7,597 bases of DNA, taken from contig CAIYZX010000231.1 of assembly GCA_903930745.1 (NCBI GenBank), positions 1 to 7,597 on the forward strand, read 5' to 3'. The notes below the pieces were generated by a model, which saw only the letters and a program-made list of their open reading frames with translations, ran no database searches and was not told where the DNA came from. Below are positions 1 through 6,382 of the stretch, piece after piece. Both the position numbers and the translations under genes were made by a program. Every line of letters starts with the position of its first letter. Within the stretch, counting starts at the first letter, position 1. The stretch comes from an uncultured Chloroflexota bacterium. Lineage in GTDB: Bacteria; Chloroflexota; Limnocylindria; Limnocylindrales; CSP1-4.

Positions 1-330
1 GGAGCTGACCGCCGGCTGATCACCCGGGAAGATCAGGACGGCATCCGCGGTGGGGTCAAGCGCCGCCTCGTCCAGGCCCACGCGGATGGAGGAGCTCAGT
101 CCATCACCGGGCCGCGGGTTCACAACCCGGCGCTCGCCGTCCCACTCGATGCCGTCCTCCACGGCCGCGGCGTCCGCGCCCAGGACCACCACCACCCTGG
201 TGAGCCCGGCGGCGGCGACGGCGTCCAGCGTGTGCTGCAGGACCGGCCGATCACCCAGGGGCGCCAGCAGCTTGGAGGAGCCGAAGCGCGACGATGCACC
301 GGCGGCCAGCACCAGGGCGACGACCCTCAT
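1..330 (-). CDS. mocA: MocA-like molybdenum cofactor nucleotidyltransferase (partial, C-terminus beyond left edge)
   Basis: The 110 residues present are the N-terminal half of a MobA-like NTP transferase (family members are usually about 190-200 aa). Such enzymes join a nucleotide to Mo-molybdopterin; the MocA type uses CTP and makes the cytosine dinucleotide cofactor of molybdenum hydroxylases. Visible are a nucleotide-binding loop LAAGASSRFGSSKLL (residues 8-22, with R15, G17 and K20), a Rossmann-type strand RVVVVLGAD (45-53), NP at 71-72, GLSSSIRVGL (77-86), and the metal-binding aspartate in FPGDQP (101-106). The AAG triplet matches MocA rather than the LAGG of MobA, which supports CTP over GTP. 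The ATG at 330-328 overlaps the stop of xdhC (ATGA), and no clear Shine-Dalgarno precedes it, so translation is probably coupled. MobA, or a sugar-nucleotide transferase of the same fold, is less likely given the XdhC neighbour. The family is sure; MocA specificity is inferred. Confidence 0.82.
   Translation of the reverse strand, partial: MRVVALVLAAGASSRFGSSKLLAPLGDRPVLQHTLDAVAAAGLTRVVVVLGADAAAVEDGIEWDGERRVVNPRPGDGLSSSIRVGLDEAALDPTADAVLIFPGDQPAVSS
327..330 (-). other. ATGA stop/start overlap, xdhC to mocA
   Basis: The TGA of xdhC (329-327) and the ATG of the transferase (330-328) share four bases. This is the classic arrangement for translational coupling, and no separate strong ribosome binding site is visible in front of the second gene. 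Confidence 0.85.
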
Positions 331-1487
331 CCGCGTGACGCGGATCCGACCGCAGCCTGCTCGCGCTCCCGTGCCAGCTCCCGCATCGGCCGCCCGCCGC
401 CGCCCCGCCGCTCGGCGACGATCTCCGCGAGGATCGCGAGCGCGGTCTCCGCTGGGAGTCGCCCGCCGAGATCCAGCCCGATGGGCCCGCGCAGCCGGTC
501 CAGCGCATCGGGCGCCACGCCCGCCGCCAGCAACCTCGCCCGCCGGTCCGCCTGGGTCTTCCTGGAGCCCACGGCCCCCACGTACCGGCAGCCACGTGCG
601 AGCGCGGTCACGATCGCGGGCTCGTCGAACTTCACGTCGTGCGTGAGAACGGCCACCGCGTCGGCGGCGCCAAGGCCAATCTCGTCCGCAAGCTCGTCCG
701 GCCAGCCCACGAGCAGCCGGTCCACGTCCGGGAAGCGGGCCGGCGCGGCGAACGCGGACCGTCCGTCGATGACCACGGTCTCGTACCCCAGCTCGCGCGC
801 GAGCCGGACGAGGGAGCGGGCCACCTCCACCGCGCCGACCACCACGAGGCGAGGGCGGACCGGGTAGGCCTCGATGAAGAGCTGGGCGCCGGCGATCTCC
901 ACGGTGCGCGAGACGCCCCTGGCGAGGCACTCGAGCGCGGAGGCAACGAGCGCCTGCGTGTCCGCGGCGGTGGCGGTGGCCCAGGCGGCGGCGACGCCCT
1001 CGAGACGGCCATCGTCGTGAACCACCATTGGAGCGCAGGGATCCGCGCCCGGGCCGGGCTCGTGGCGCCCGAAGGCGGCGGGCGGCGCATCGGCGGGCAG
1101 GAGCGTCACGATCGCCCGGCCACCCCCGCACCCGTCACGGGTCTCCCGGGCGGCTGCGACGGCGACGTCGGGGACGGCGGGCGAGATCAGCACGTCGATG
1201 GTCCCGCCGCATGCGAGGCCCACGTCCCAGGCCTCCTCGTCGCTGATCCCGTAGCGGATCACGCGCTCGCGGCCGGCCTTGCGTGCGGCCCAGATCTCCT
1301 CCGCCGCGGCGCCCTCGACGCAGCCGCCCGAGACGGACCCCGCCAGGCGCCCGTCCGGCGTCACGAGGAGCACGGCCCCCTCCGGACGCGGCGCGGAGCC
1401 GAAGGTGCGGATCACCACCGCACGCCCAACGCCCACCGAGGGGTCCGCGGCGCGCCAGCCGTCCAGCGTTGCGATCAGCTCCTGCAT
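327..1487 (-). CDS. xdhC: XdhC/CoxF family molybdenum cofactor maturation protein
   Basis: A 386-aa protein with both XdhC domains. The N-terminal XdhC/CoxI domain contains RLAGSVSGGCVEG (47-59, conserved Cys56) and GLACGGTIDVLISP (90-103). The C-terminal Rossmann-like domain contains LVVVGAVEVARSL (214-226), an acidic strand end VVIDGR (238-243), LTHDVKFDEPAI (281-292), YVGAVGSRKT (302-311), GPIGLDLGG (334-342) and PAETALAILAEIVA (345-358). In characterised relatives, XdhC binds molybdenum cofactor, protects it during sulfuration and hands it to the apo-hydroxylase; CoxF is the equivalent in CO dehydrogenase clusters. The start at 1487 is supported by an AGGGGAG ribosome binding site five bases upstream. 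It follows the VWA gene by 22 bases and overlaps the MocA-like gene by four, so it sits in the middle of one operon. The Arg/Glu-rich tail after residue 360 is not part of the domain. Family assignment is firm; the client enzyme is unknown. Confidence 0.94.
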   Translation of the reverse strand: MQELIATLDGWRAADPSVGVGRAVVIRTFGSAPRPEGAVLLVTPDGRLAGSVSGGCVEGAAAEEIWAARKAGRERVIRYGISDEEAWDVGLACGGTIDVLISPAVPDVAVAAARETRDGCGGGRAIVTLLPADAPPAAFGRHEPGPGADPCAPMVVHDDGRLEGVAAAWATATAADTQALVASALECLARGVSRTVEIAGAQLFIEAYPVRPRLVVVGAVEVARSLVRLARELGYETVVIDGRSAFAAPARFPDVDRLLVGWPDELADEIGLGAADAVAVLTHDVKFDEPAIVTALARGCRYVGAVGSRKTQADRRARLLAAGVAPDALDRLRGPIGLDLGGRLPAETALAILAEIVAERRGGGGRPMRELAREREQAAVGSASRG

Positions 1488-1492
1488 GCGCG

Positions 1493-1499
1493 CTCCCCT
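1493..1499 (-). promoter_or_regulatory. Shine-Dalgarno of xdhC
   Basis: On the minus strand AGGGGAG lies five bases before the ATG at 1487. It is one of only two strong ribosome binding sites on this strand of the window and fixes the xdhC start. Confidence 0.7.
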
Positions 1500-1509
1500 G
1501 CCCCGATGC

Positions 1510-2916
1510 CTAGGTGAGTCTGCGGGCCTGGGTGTCGGACACCGCGCCCGCGGCCAGCGGTCGTGCCGTTGCCAGGTCCGGCGAGTTGAGGCCCATGGAC
1601 GGCGTCACCGTGGTGGCATGCGTCACCGCCGCACCGCGCCGGGAGGACCGGGCGGAGGCGCCCGCGAGCACCGCTCCCAGGCGTTCCAGCGAGGCCAGCG
1701 TGCCGGCGGGCAGGAAGTCGTCGATGAACGGGTAGGCGGCCTTCATGCCCGCGGCCAGCGGCTGGTACCCGGGCGCAGACGCCAGCGGGTTCAGCCAGAC
1801 CAGGCGGTGGCAGTTGCGCCGGAGGCGCGCGGTCTCAGCGGCGACAAGCGCGGGATCGCCGCGATCCCATCCGTCAGAGACCACGATGACCACACCGGAG
1901 GTGCGCAGCGTCCGCCGGGCCCACGTGTGGTTGAACTGGCGGAAGCTCTCGCCGATGCGCGTGCCGCCGGCCCAGTCCTGCACGGCATCCGCCACCTTGG
2001 CCAGCGCGCGGTCGCGGTCGCGGTCCTTCATCAGCTTCGTGACGCGCGTCAGGCGGGTGCCGAACACGAACGACTCGGTCCGCACCTCGTTCGTCCGCGC
2101 CAGCGCCTGGGCGAACCGCAGGAGCAGCCGGGAGTGGCGCTCCATGGAGCCGGAGATGTCGCAGATCACCACGAGGCTGCGCGGCTCCTTGACCTGCCGG
2201 CGCCAGACCCACTCGGTGAGCTCGCCCGTGGCCAGGTTCTGGCGGAACATCGCGCGCGGCGCCAGGCGGCGGCCGTGGGGGTGCAGCTCGAAGCGACGGG
2301 TCCTGCGCCGCTCCAGCTTGGGCCGCAGCAGGTCCACGAACCGCTCGGCGTCCCGGAGCTCCGCGGAGGTCATCCGGTCGAAGTCGCGGTGGCGGATGAC
2401 CTCGCCCTTGGAGTAGGCGTCCGGCGAGGTGGTCTCGCCGTCCAGCTGCTCGCCCTCCTCGGCATCGGCGGCCACCTGCACGCCCACCGTGGCGAGCGCG
2501 GACAGCGTGGCCGATCCGCCCTCCACCAGCTCGTCGGACGCGCCGGGCTCCCCGTCCTCGATGCGCTCTGCGTCAGGCGTCTGGCCGTCCAGGCGGAGCT
2601 GCGGCAGGCTTCGGCCCCGGGTGCGCCAGAAGCGGTCGAAGACGCGGTCATACACCTCGCGGTCATCACGGCGGCGAACGAAGACGGCGGCGCCGGCATC
2701 GCGAACCTGGGACCGCGAGGCCATGTCCACGAGCCCAAGCGCACGCGCGAAGTCGATGGCGGCACCGAGGTCAACGGTGAGACCCGCGGCCCGGAGCGCG
2801 CGGCCGAAGCCAACGGCCTCCGCGAGCAGGCGGCGCCCGTCCACGACGTCACCGCTCTCCGCCGTCAGCACGGGCGGGAGCGGCGCCATCAGCGGGAACG
2901 AGCCGTCGGCGGTCAT
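1510..2916 (-). CDS. coxE: CoxE-type VWA domain protein
   Basis: A 468-aa VWA-containing protein of the CoxE family. The N-terminal part (about 30-105) has the helical CoxE signature, including the DREVYDRVFDRFW stretch (85-97). An acidic, low-complexity linker follows (about 113-165). The VWA domain begins near 246 and holds a complete metal-ion-dependent adhesion site: DISGS (253-257), Thr319 in GGTRIGESF, and Asp348 in VVSDGWDRGD. The C-terminal VWLNPLASAPGYQPLAAGM (373-391) and AYPFIDDFLPA (394-404) are also typical of CoxE. In CO dehydrogenase clusters CoxE is thought to partner the AAA+ protein CoxD during maturation of the Mo (or Mo/Cu) site. It lies 39 bases after the CoxD-like gene, as usual for MoxR/VWA pairs. 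No signal peptide or membrane segment is seen, so it should be cytoplasmic. No Shine-Dalgarno precedes the ATG; Met10 is an alternative start. It is the CoxE family with high confidence; a role in CO oxidation is not proven. Confidence 0.9.
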   Translation of the reverse strand: MTADGSFPLMAPLPPVLTAESGDVVDGRRLLAEAVGFGRALRAAGLTVDLGAAIDFARALGLVDMASRSQVRDAGAAVFVRRRDDREVYDRVFDRFWRTRGRSLPQLRLDGQTPDAERIEDGEPGASDELVEGGSATLSALATVGVQVAADAEEGEQLDGETTSPDAYSKGEVIRHRDFDRMTSAELRDAERFVDLLRPKLERRRTRRFELHPHGRRLAPRAMFRQNLATGELTEWVWRRQVKEPRSLVVICDISGSMERHSRLLLRFAQALARTNEVRTESFVFGTRLTRVTKLMKDRDRDRALAKVADAVQDWAGGTRIGESFRQFNHTWARRTLRTSGVVIVVSDGWDRGDPALVAAETARLRRNCHRLVWLNPLASAPGYQPLAAGMKAAYPFIDDFLPAGTLASLERLGAVLAGASARSSRRGAAVTHATTVTPSMGLNSPDLATARPLAAGAVSDTQARRLT

Positions 2917-2955
2917 GGTCGTCGGTCTGGGGCGGGGGCGAGGCCGGGCAGCCGC

Positions 2956-3915
2956 CTAGGGCTGCGCCGTGGCCTCGGCGAGGTACTGGCGGGCCACGTT
3001 GCCGCGCACCTGGCGGATGTCCTCCTCGTACTTGAGGACCACGCCAAGCGTCTCGTCAACGGTGTCCGGGGCCAGCTCCGCGGCGCCAAGCGAGAGGAGC
3101 GCTGCCGCCCAGTCCAGGGTCTCCGCCACGCCCGGGACCTTGGTGAGATCCGCGGTGCGCAGGCGATGGACGAACGAGACCACTTCGCGAGCCAGCCGGG
3201 CCGGGGCGTCCGGCACACGCGTGGAGACGATCTCGAACTCCTTGGTGGCAGTGGGATAGTCGATCCAGTGGTACAGACAGCGGCGCTTGAGGGCGTCGTG
3301 GACCTCGCGCGTCCGGTTGGACGTGAGGATCACGCGCGGTGCCTTCCTGGCCTTGATCGTCCCGATCTCCGGCACGGTCACCTGGAAGTCCGACAGGATC
3401 TCCAGGAGGTACGCCTCGAACTCCTCGTCCGCGCGGTCGATCTCGTCGATCAGCAGCACGGGCGGGTTGCCGTCCTCGGCCTCCAGGGCCTGGAGCAGCG
3501 GGCGCTTGAGCAGGAACTCCGAGCCGAAGATGTCGTGCGCGCTGGCCTTCGCGATCTCGCCGCGGGCCTCCAGCAGGCGGATCTCCAGCATCTGGCGCGG
3601 GTAGTTCCACTCGTAGACGGCGGTGTTGACGTCCAGACCCTCGTAGCACTGGAGGCGGATCAGCCGCGTGTCCAGGCTCTTCGCGAGGACCTTGGCGAGC
3701 TCCGTCTTGCCCACGCCGGCCTCACCTTCCAGCAGGAGCGGGCGACCCAGCTCCAGCGCGAGGAAGACGGTGGTGGCGAGGCTGCGCTCGGCGATGTAGC
3801 CGTGGCTCCGGAAGACATCCGCGATCCCCTCGATGGAGCGGGTGCTCTCCGGGCGATCCTCGCGGCTGGCGTGGCGGGTGGCGGCTGCGGCGGCCGCGGC
3901 GCTCTGGTCGGTCAT
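2956..3915 (-). CDS. coxD: MoxR/CoxD family AAA+ ATPase
   Basis: A 319-aa AAA+ ATPase of the MoxR class, a cytoplasmic chaperone-like motor. Walker A is GEAGVGKT (64-71), Walker B is VLLIDEID (153-160), sensor 1 is ILTSN (196-200), and the arginine-finger region is DALKRRC (207-213). FQVTVPEIGTIKA (177-189), between Walker B and sensor 1, is typical of the family. The start is placed at 3915 (MTDQS...) because the preceding 50 in-frame codons, back to 4065, are Arg/Cys-rich and look non-coding, and 319 aa is a normal MoxR length. It leads an operon with a VWA protein, XdhC and a MocA-like enzyme. That order matches coxD-coxE-coxF of CO dehydrogenase clusters, where CoxD is linked to installing the sulfur/copper of the active site. 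No Shine-Dalgarno is visible; a leaderless start is possible. MoxR with a different hydroxylase client is the alternative. Confidence 0.92.
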   Translation of the reverse strand: MTDQSAAAAAAATRHASREDRPESTRSIEGIADVFRSHGYIAERSLATTVFLALELGRPLLLEGEAGVGKTELAKVLAKSLDTRLIRLQCYEGLDVNTAVYEWNYPRQMLEIRLLEARGEIAKASAHDIFGSEFLLKRPLLQALEAEDGNPPVLLIDEIDRADEEFEAYLLEILSDFQVTVPEIGTIKARKAPRVILTSNRTREVHDALKRRCLYHWIDYPTATKEFEIVSTRVPDAPARLAREVVSFVHRLRTADLTKVPGVAETLDWAAALLSLGAAELAPDTVDETLGVVLKYEEDIRQVRGNVARQYLAEATAQP

Positions 3916-3958
3916 AGTGCACGGATGGTACAGCCCAGCCTCGCGCCAGTCCCTGCGG

Positions 3959-3971
3959 CCTGCCCGGCAGG
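3959..3971. repeat. 13-bp palindrome CCTGCC-C-GGCAGG
   Basis: Perfect 6-base arms around a single C, with a second GGCAGG at 3980-3985 that could pair with the left arm instead. It lies about 45 bases before the coxD-like start. It may be an operator half-pair or simply GC-rich chance. Confidence 0.25.
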
Positions 3972-4009
3972 GCCGTTCCGGCAGGCTCGACGTGCGTTCG
4001 TCCGACAGT

Positions 4010-4022
4010 GGTTGCCCCAACC
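4010..4022. repeat. 13-bp palindrome GGTTG-CCC-CAACC, candidate operator
   Basis: Perfect 5-base inverted repeat with a 3-base spacer, containing A/T bases that are scarce here. It sits almost midway between the two divergent starts (95 bases from 3915 and 106 from 4128), where a shared regulator could act. The family of any binding protein cannot be inferred. Confidence 0.25.
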
Positions 4023-4113
4023 GACACCCTGCCCGCGCCAGGGATCGGGTGCATCCTGTCTCCATCAGGACCCGCTACCCGTCCCGGCGGACCCTCTCCC
4101 GATGTGTACCGAC

Positions 4114-4117
4114 GGAG
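4114..4117 (+). promoter_or_regulatory. Weak Shine-Dalgarno of the DUF3089 lipoprotein gene
   Basis: GGAG ten bases before the ATG at 4128. It is short and rather far, but it supports this start over the upstream in-frame ATG at 4008. Confidence 0.45.
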
Positions 4118-4127
4118 CCTCGCGCCC

Positions 4128-5219
4128 ATGACCACCTTCCGCCGCACCCTGGGTGCGGTCCTCGCCACGAGCCTCGTCGCCGCCGCCTGCGCGCCGGCCG
4201 GAGCGACCCCCGCGCCGGCCCAGTCCACCGCCGCAGCGTCGGCATCGGCCGCCGCCACCTCCGCCGCTGATCCGGCCGACACCTCGGGAGGCACCGTGAC
4301 GGACTACGCCAGCGCGGACAGCTGGATGCTCGCGCCCGTCTCGCCGTCCAAGGACGTGGACGTCTTCTACATCTATCCCACGGCCTTCAACCGGGCCGAC
4401 GCGAGCGCGCCCGTGGTGGCCGCCGCGACGGACGAGGGGATGCGCGAGGGCGCCCAGGCCGCGTATGCCCGCCAGGCCAGCGCGTTTGCCCGGGACGCCA
4501 ACGTCTACGCGCCGTACTACCGGCAGCTGGACGCCGTCTGGGCGCTGGGCCTCTCGCCTGCGCAGCATCGCGAAGCGATCGCCGGTGCACCCACCAAGGA
4601 CGTGACCGCCGCGTTCGAGTACTACCTGGACCACTGGAACCAGGGCCGGCCCTTCGTGATCGCCGGTCACTCCCAGGGGTCTGACGTGGCCACGCACCTG
4701 ATCGCGGGGTACCTTCGAGCCCATCCGGACGTGCAGAAGCGCATGGTGGTGGCGTACGTCATCGGCTACTCGGTCACGCAGGACTGGCTGGACGCGAACC
4801 CGCAGGTGACGTTCGCGACGGGTGCCACGGACACCGGGGTCATCGTCTCCTACAACACGGAGGCGACCAGCGTGGAGGGCACGAACCCGGTGGTGCTGCC
4901 CGGCGCGCTCGCGATCAACCCCATCACCTGGACCCGCGAGGGGTCTACGGCCACGCCGGCGCAGTCGCTTGGGTCGTGGATGCCGGACGCCTCCGGGGCC
5001 TGGGTTAGGACGGAGCACTTCGCGGACGCCACCGTGGACGCCGCGAAGGGCGTGGTCATCGCTGCGGTGCCGGACGTGACCCACTGGTCTCCAGGCGGGC
5101 CCAACGCCTGGCCCAAGGGCGTCTACCACACGTTCGACTACCCGTTCTACTACTTCGACCTGCAGGCGAACCTGGTCGCAAGGACCGCCGCGTACCTCGC
5201 CGCCCACCCGGGCGAGTAG
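4128..5219 (+). CDS. DUF3089 family alpha/beta hydrolase, predicted lipoprotein
   Basis: A 363-aa secreted hydrolase. Residues 1-21 form a lipoprotein signal: FRRT, a hydrophobic core LGAVLATSLVAAA, then Cys21. The lipobox (VAAAC) has Ala instead of Leu/Val at -3 but is acceptable. An Ala/Ser/Thr/Pro-rich spacer (22-52) tethers the domain to the membrane. The DUF3089 domain starts near 65 and includes DVDVFYIYPTAF (76-87), VYAPYYRQ (126-133), the nucleophile elbow FVIAGHSQGSDVATHLI (176-192, Ser182) and YHTFDYPFYYFDLQAN (333-348), whose His334 is the probable catalytic histidine by family pattern. The start at 4128 is chosen because the signal peptide begins there; the 40 upstream in-frame codons look non-coding. 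It is transcribed away from the Mo accessory operon and meets the anti-sigma-like gene tail to tail. The substrate is unknown; esterase or lipase activity on envelope lipids is an inference from the fold. Confidence 0.88.
   Translation: MTTFRRTLGAVLATSLVAAACAPAGATPAPAQSTAAASASAAATSAADPADTSGGTVTDYASADSWMLAPVSPSKDVDVFYIYPTAFNRADASAPVVAAATDEGMREGAQAAYARQASAFARDANVYAPYYRQLDAVWALGLSPAQHREAIAGAPTKDVTAAFEYYLDHWNQGRPFVIAGHSQGSDVATHLIAGYLRAHPDVQKRMVVAYVIGYSVTQDWLDANPQVTFATGATDTGVIVSYNTEATSVEGTNPVVLPGALAINPITWTREGSTATPAQSLGSWMPDASGAWVRTEHFADATVDAAKGVVIAAVPDVTHWSPGGPNAWPKGVYHTFDYPFYYFDLQANLVARTAAYLAAHPGE
5150..5219. other. 70-bp convergent overlap of two coding regions
   Basis: The minus-strand anti-sigma-like frame stays open to the TAG at 5152-5150, 70 bases inside the plus-strand hydrolase gene. 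The hydrolase end looks authentic because its conserved motif (residues 333-348) lies in it. The extra residues on the minus strand after PKPHPRG (near 377-383) look like antisense of a real gene, with none of the Pro/Ser/Thr bias seen before. See the finding on a possible frameshift. Confidence 0.7.
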
Positions 5220-6382
5220 CCGCCGCGCGTCAGCCCGCGGGGGTGGGGCTTGGGGCTGGGCACGGGCGTGGGCTCCGGGCCCAGCGAGGCCGGGGCGCTC
5301 GGTGAGGCCGGTGCCGGGATGGCGACCGTGACGATGGCGCTGCGCCTGATGATCGAGCCGTCCGCGCGGAGGGCCACCACCATGAGCCTGACCTCCGTGA
5401 CGCCGTCCGGGATGCGGATCCGAAGCCGCGGATCCGGGGGTGCCGCGAACTCCGCGAGGACCATCCCGCCCGGGTAGACCGGGTCGGCCGCCGACGCGCC
5501 GCGGCTCCGGGTCACGAGCAGCACGTAGTGATCTGCGCCGTATGTTTGGCTCCAGGTCACCGCGAGGCGGGGGCCGGTGATCAGCGCCACGCGCAGCCGC
5601 GGCCGAAGGACCAGCGGGGTGGCCGTGGGCGCCGCGCTGGGATCACCCGTGGCGGATGGCTGCGTGGACCGTGGCGTGACCGTCGTCGTCTGGCTGGGCG
5701 ATGCCTCCGAGGGAACGGGCGTTGCGGACGCCCCTGGCCCGGTGCCATCGTCCACGGCCGTGCCGGTTGGCGCCGGGCTGGTCGAAGGCTGCGCGCTGGC
5801 CGTCGCTGTCGGCGACGACAGACGTGGCGACGACGTTGGCGGCGGGCCCGACGCCCGCGTCACAGTGACATGACCCTGTTCCACCACGGCGGAGTCACCC
5901 GGTCGCAGGATCTCGTCGCCGATGCGGGCGGAGCCGCCGGGCCCAACGCTGACCACGGCGCCCAGCGGCAGGATGAGACCGTCGGGATCTTCGAGAACCG
6001 TTCCGTCCGGGAGCGTGACGGCAACGTTGACCGCGTCGTCCAGCTGCGCCGCCGGGGCGGGCGTGGCCGGCGTGACGGGCGCGAGGCGCCACGGGCCCGC
6101 GACCAGCACCGCGGCCACCACGGCCAGGGTCACCGCCACGGTTCCCAGGCGCGCGAGCAGCTCCCGGCCCGTGGGCACCAGCCCCCCGCGCCGTGGCCGC
6201 CGCTCCGGAGCCTGGGCCGCGGGTGCCGCGGGTGCCGCCGCCAAGGTCTGGTGGACCGCGCGGAGGCGCGTCTCCAGTGCGTCGGCGAAGGCCGGATCCG
6301 GGGCGGGCGCGTCCTGGGCGCCGGCCTGCCGGAGCATGGCCTCCACGTCATTTCGTGTGTAATCGCGCACGTCGCGGCTCAT
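5150..6382 (-). CDS. Anti-sigma-like membrane protein with FecR-like and FN3-like ectodomain
   Basis: A 410-aa protein that is probably the regulator of the sigma factor encoded just before it. Residues 1-80 are a charged, cytoplasmic N-terminus (NDVEAML 11-17, ALETRLRAVHQ 35-45, Arg-rich 61-65). No HxxxCxxC zinc anti-sigma motif is present. One membrane segment follows at about 80-97 (GTVAVTLAVVAAVLVAGPW). Outside lies a FecR-like stretch at about 118-176 (LPDGTVLEDPDGLILPLGA, GDEILRPGDSAVVEQGHV). A Ser/Thr/Pro-rich linker (177-256) follows, then an FN3-like beta domain (about 259-355, with ADHYVLLVTRS and VRLMVVALRADG) and a Pro-rich tail. Start: ATG at 6382, in an ATGA overlap with the sigma gene and preceded by GAGGGGAG. 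The last 30 or so residues run into the convergent gene and may be an artefact; the natural end may be at 5230. The anti-sigma role is inferred from topology and position. A sensor unrelated to the sigma factor is the alternative. Confidence 0.78.
   Translation of the reverse strand: MSRDVRDYTRNDVEAMLRQAGAQDAPAPDPAFADALETRLRAVHQTLAAAPAAPAAQAPERRPRRGGLVPTGRELLARLGTVAVTLAVVAAVLVAGPWRLAPVTPATPAPAAQLDDAVNVAVTLPDGTVLEDPDGLILPLGAVVSVGPGGSARIGDEILRPGDSAVVEQGHVTVTRASGPPPTSSPRLSSPTATASAQPSTSPAPTGTAVDDGTGPGASATPVPSEASPSQTTTVTPRSTQPSATGDPSAAPTATPLVLRPRLRVALITGPRLAVTWSQTYGADHYVLLVTRSRGASAADPVYPGGMVLAEFAAPPDPRLRIRIPDGVTEVRLMVVALRADGSIIRRSAIVTVAIPAPASPSAPASLGPEPTPVPSPKPHPRGLTRGGYSPGWAARYAAVLATRFACRSK
6379..6382 (-). 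other. ATGA stop/start overlap, sigma to anti-sigma
   Basis: The TGA of the sigma gene (6381-6379) and the ATG of the anti-sigma-like gene (6382-6380) share bases. Coupling of this kind is common in sigma/anti-sigma pairs, where the two proteins are made in fixed proportion. Confidence 0.85.

Larger units (their letters stand above)
3916..4127. promoter_or_regulatory. Divergent intergenic region between coxD-like operon and DUF3089 lipoprotein gene
   Basis: These 212 bases must hold the promoters of both divergent transcription units. On the minus strand, TACCAT (3925-3930) ends nine bases before the coxD-like ATG and could be a -10 element giving a nearly leaderless message, but no convincing -35 accompanies it. 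On the plus strand no clear -35/-10 pair stands out. Two short perfect palindromes lie inside and are listed separately. Confidence 0.4.

Noticed and set aside
639..1517. A 292-codon plus-strand open frame
   Set aside because: Antisense of xdhC, with no motif and composition typical of a shadow frame.
3975..3979. GGAAC on the minus strand as an ECF -35 element in front of the MoxR-type gene
   Set aside because: No CGTC-like -10 element is found at the expected 15-18 base spacing, and a five-base match is expected by chance.
3916..4065. N-terminal extension of the MoxR-type ATPase to an ATG at 4065
   Set aside because: The 50 extra residues look non-coding, the shorter protein has the usual family length, and the extension would overlap the upstream region of the divergent gene.
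4008..4127. N-terminal extension of the DUF3089 protein to an ATG at 4008
   Set aside because: It would bury the lipoprotein signal peptide, which begins exactly at the ATG at 4128.
1279..4131. A 950-codon open frame on the plus strand
   Set aside because: It lies antisense to three genes with clear domains (XdhC start, CoxE, MoxR). Its translation is rich in Arg, His, Gln and Gly with no recognisable domain, as expected for a shadow frame in GC-rich DNA.
5220..5260. Bidirectional terminator between the convergent genes
   Set aside because: No hairpin followed by a T run is seen; the stretch is a G/C run that codes for the Pro-rich tail.
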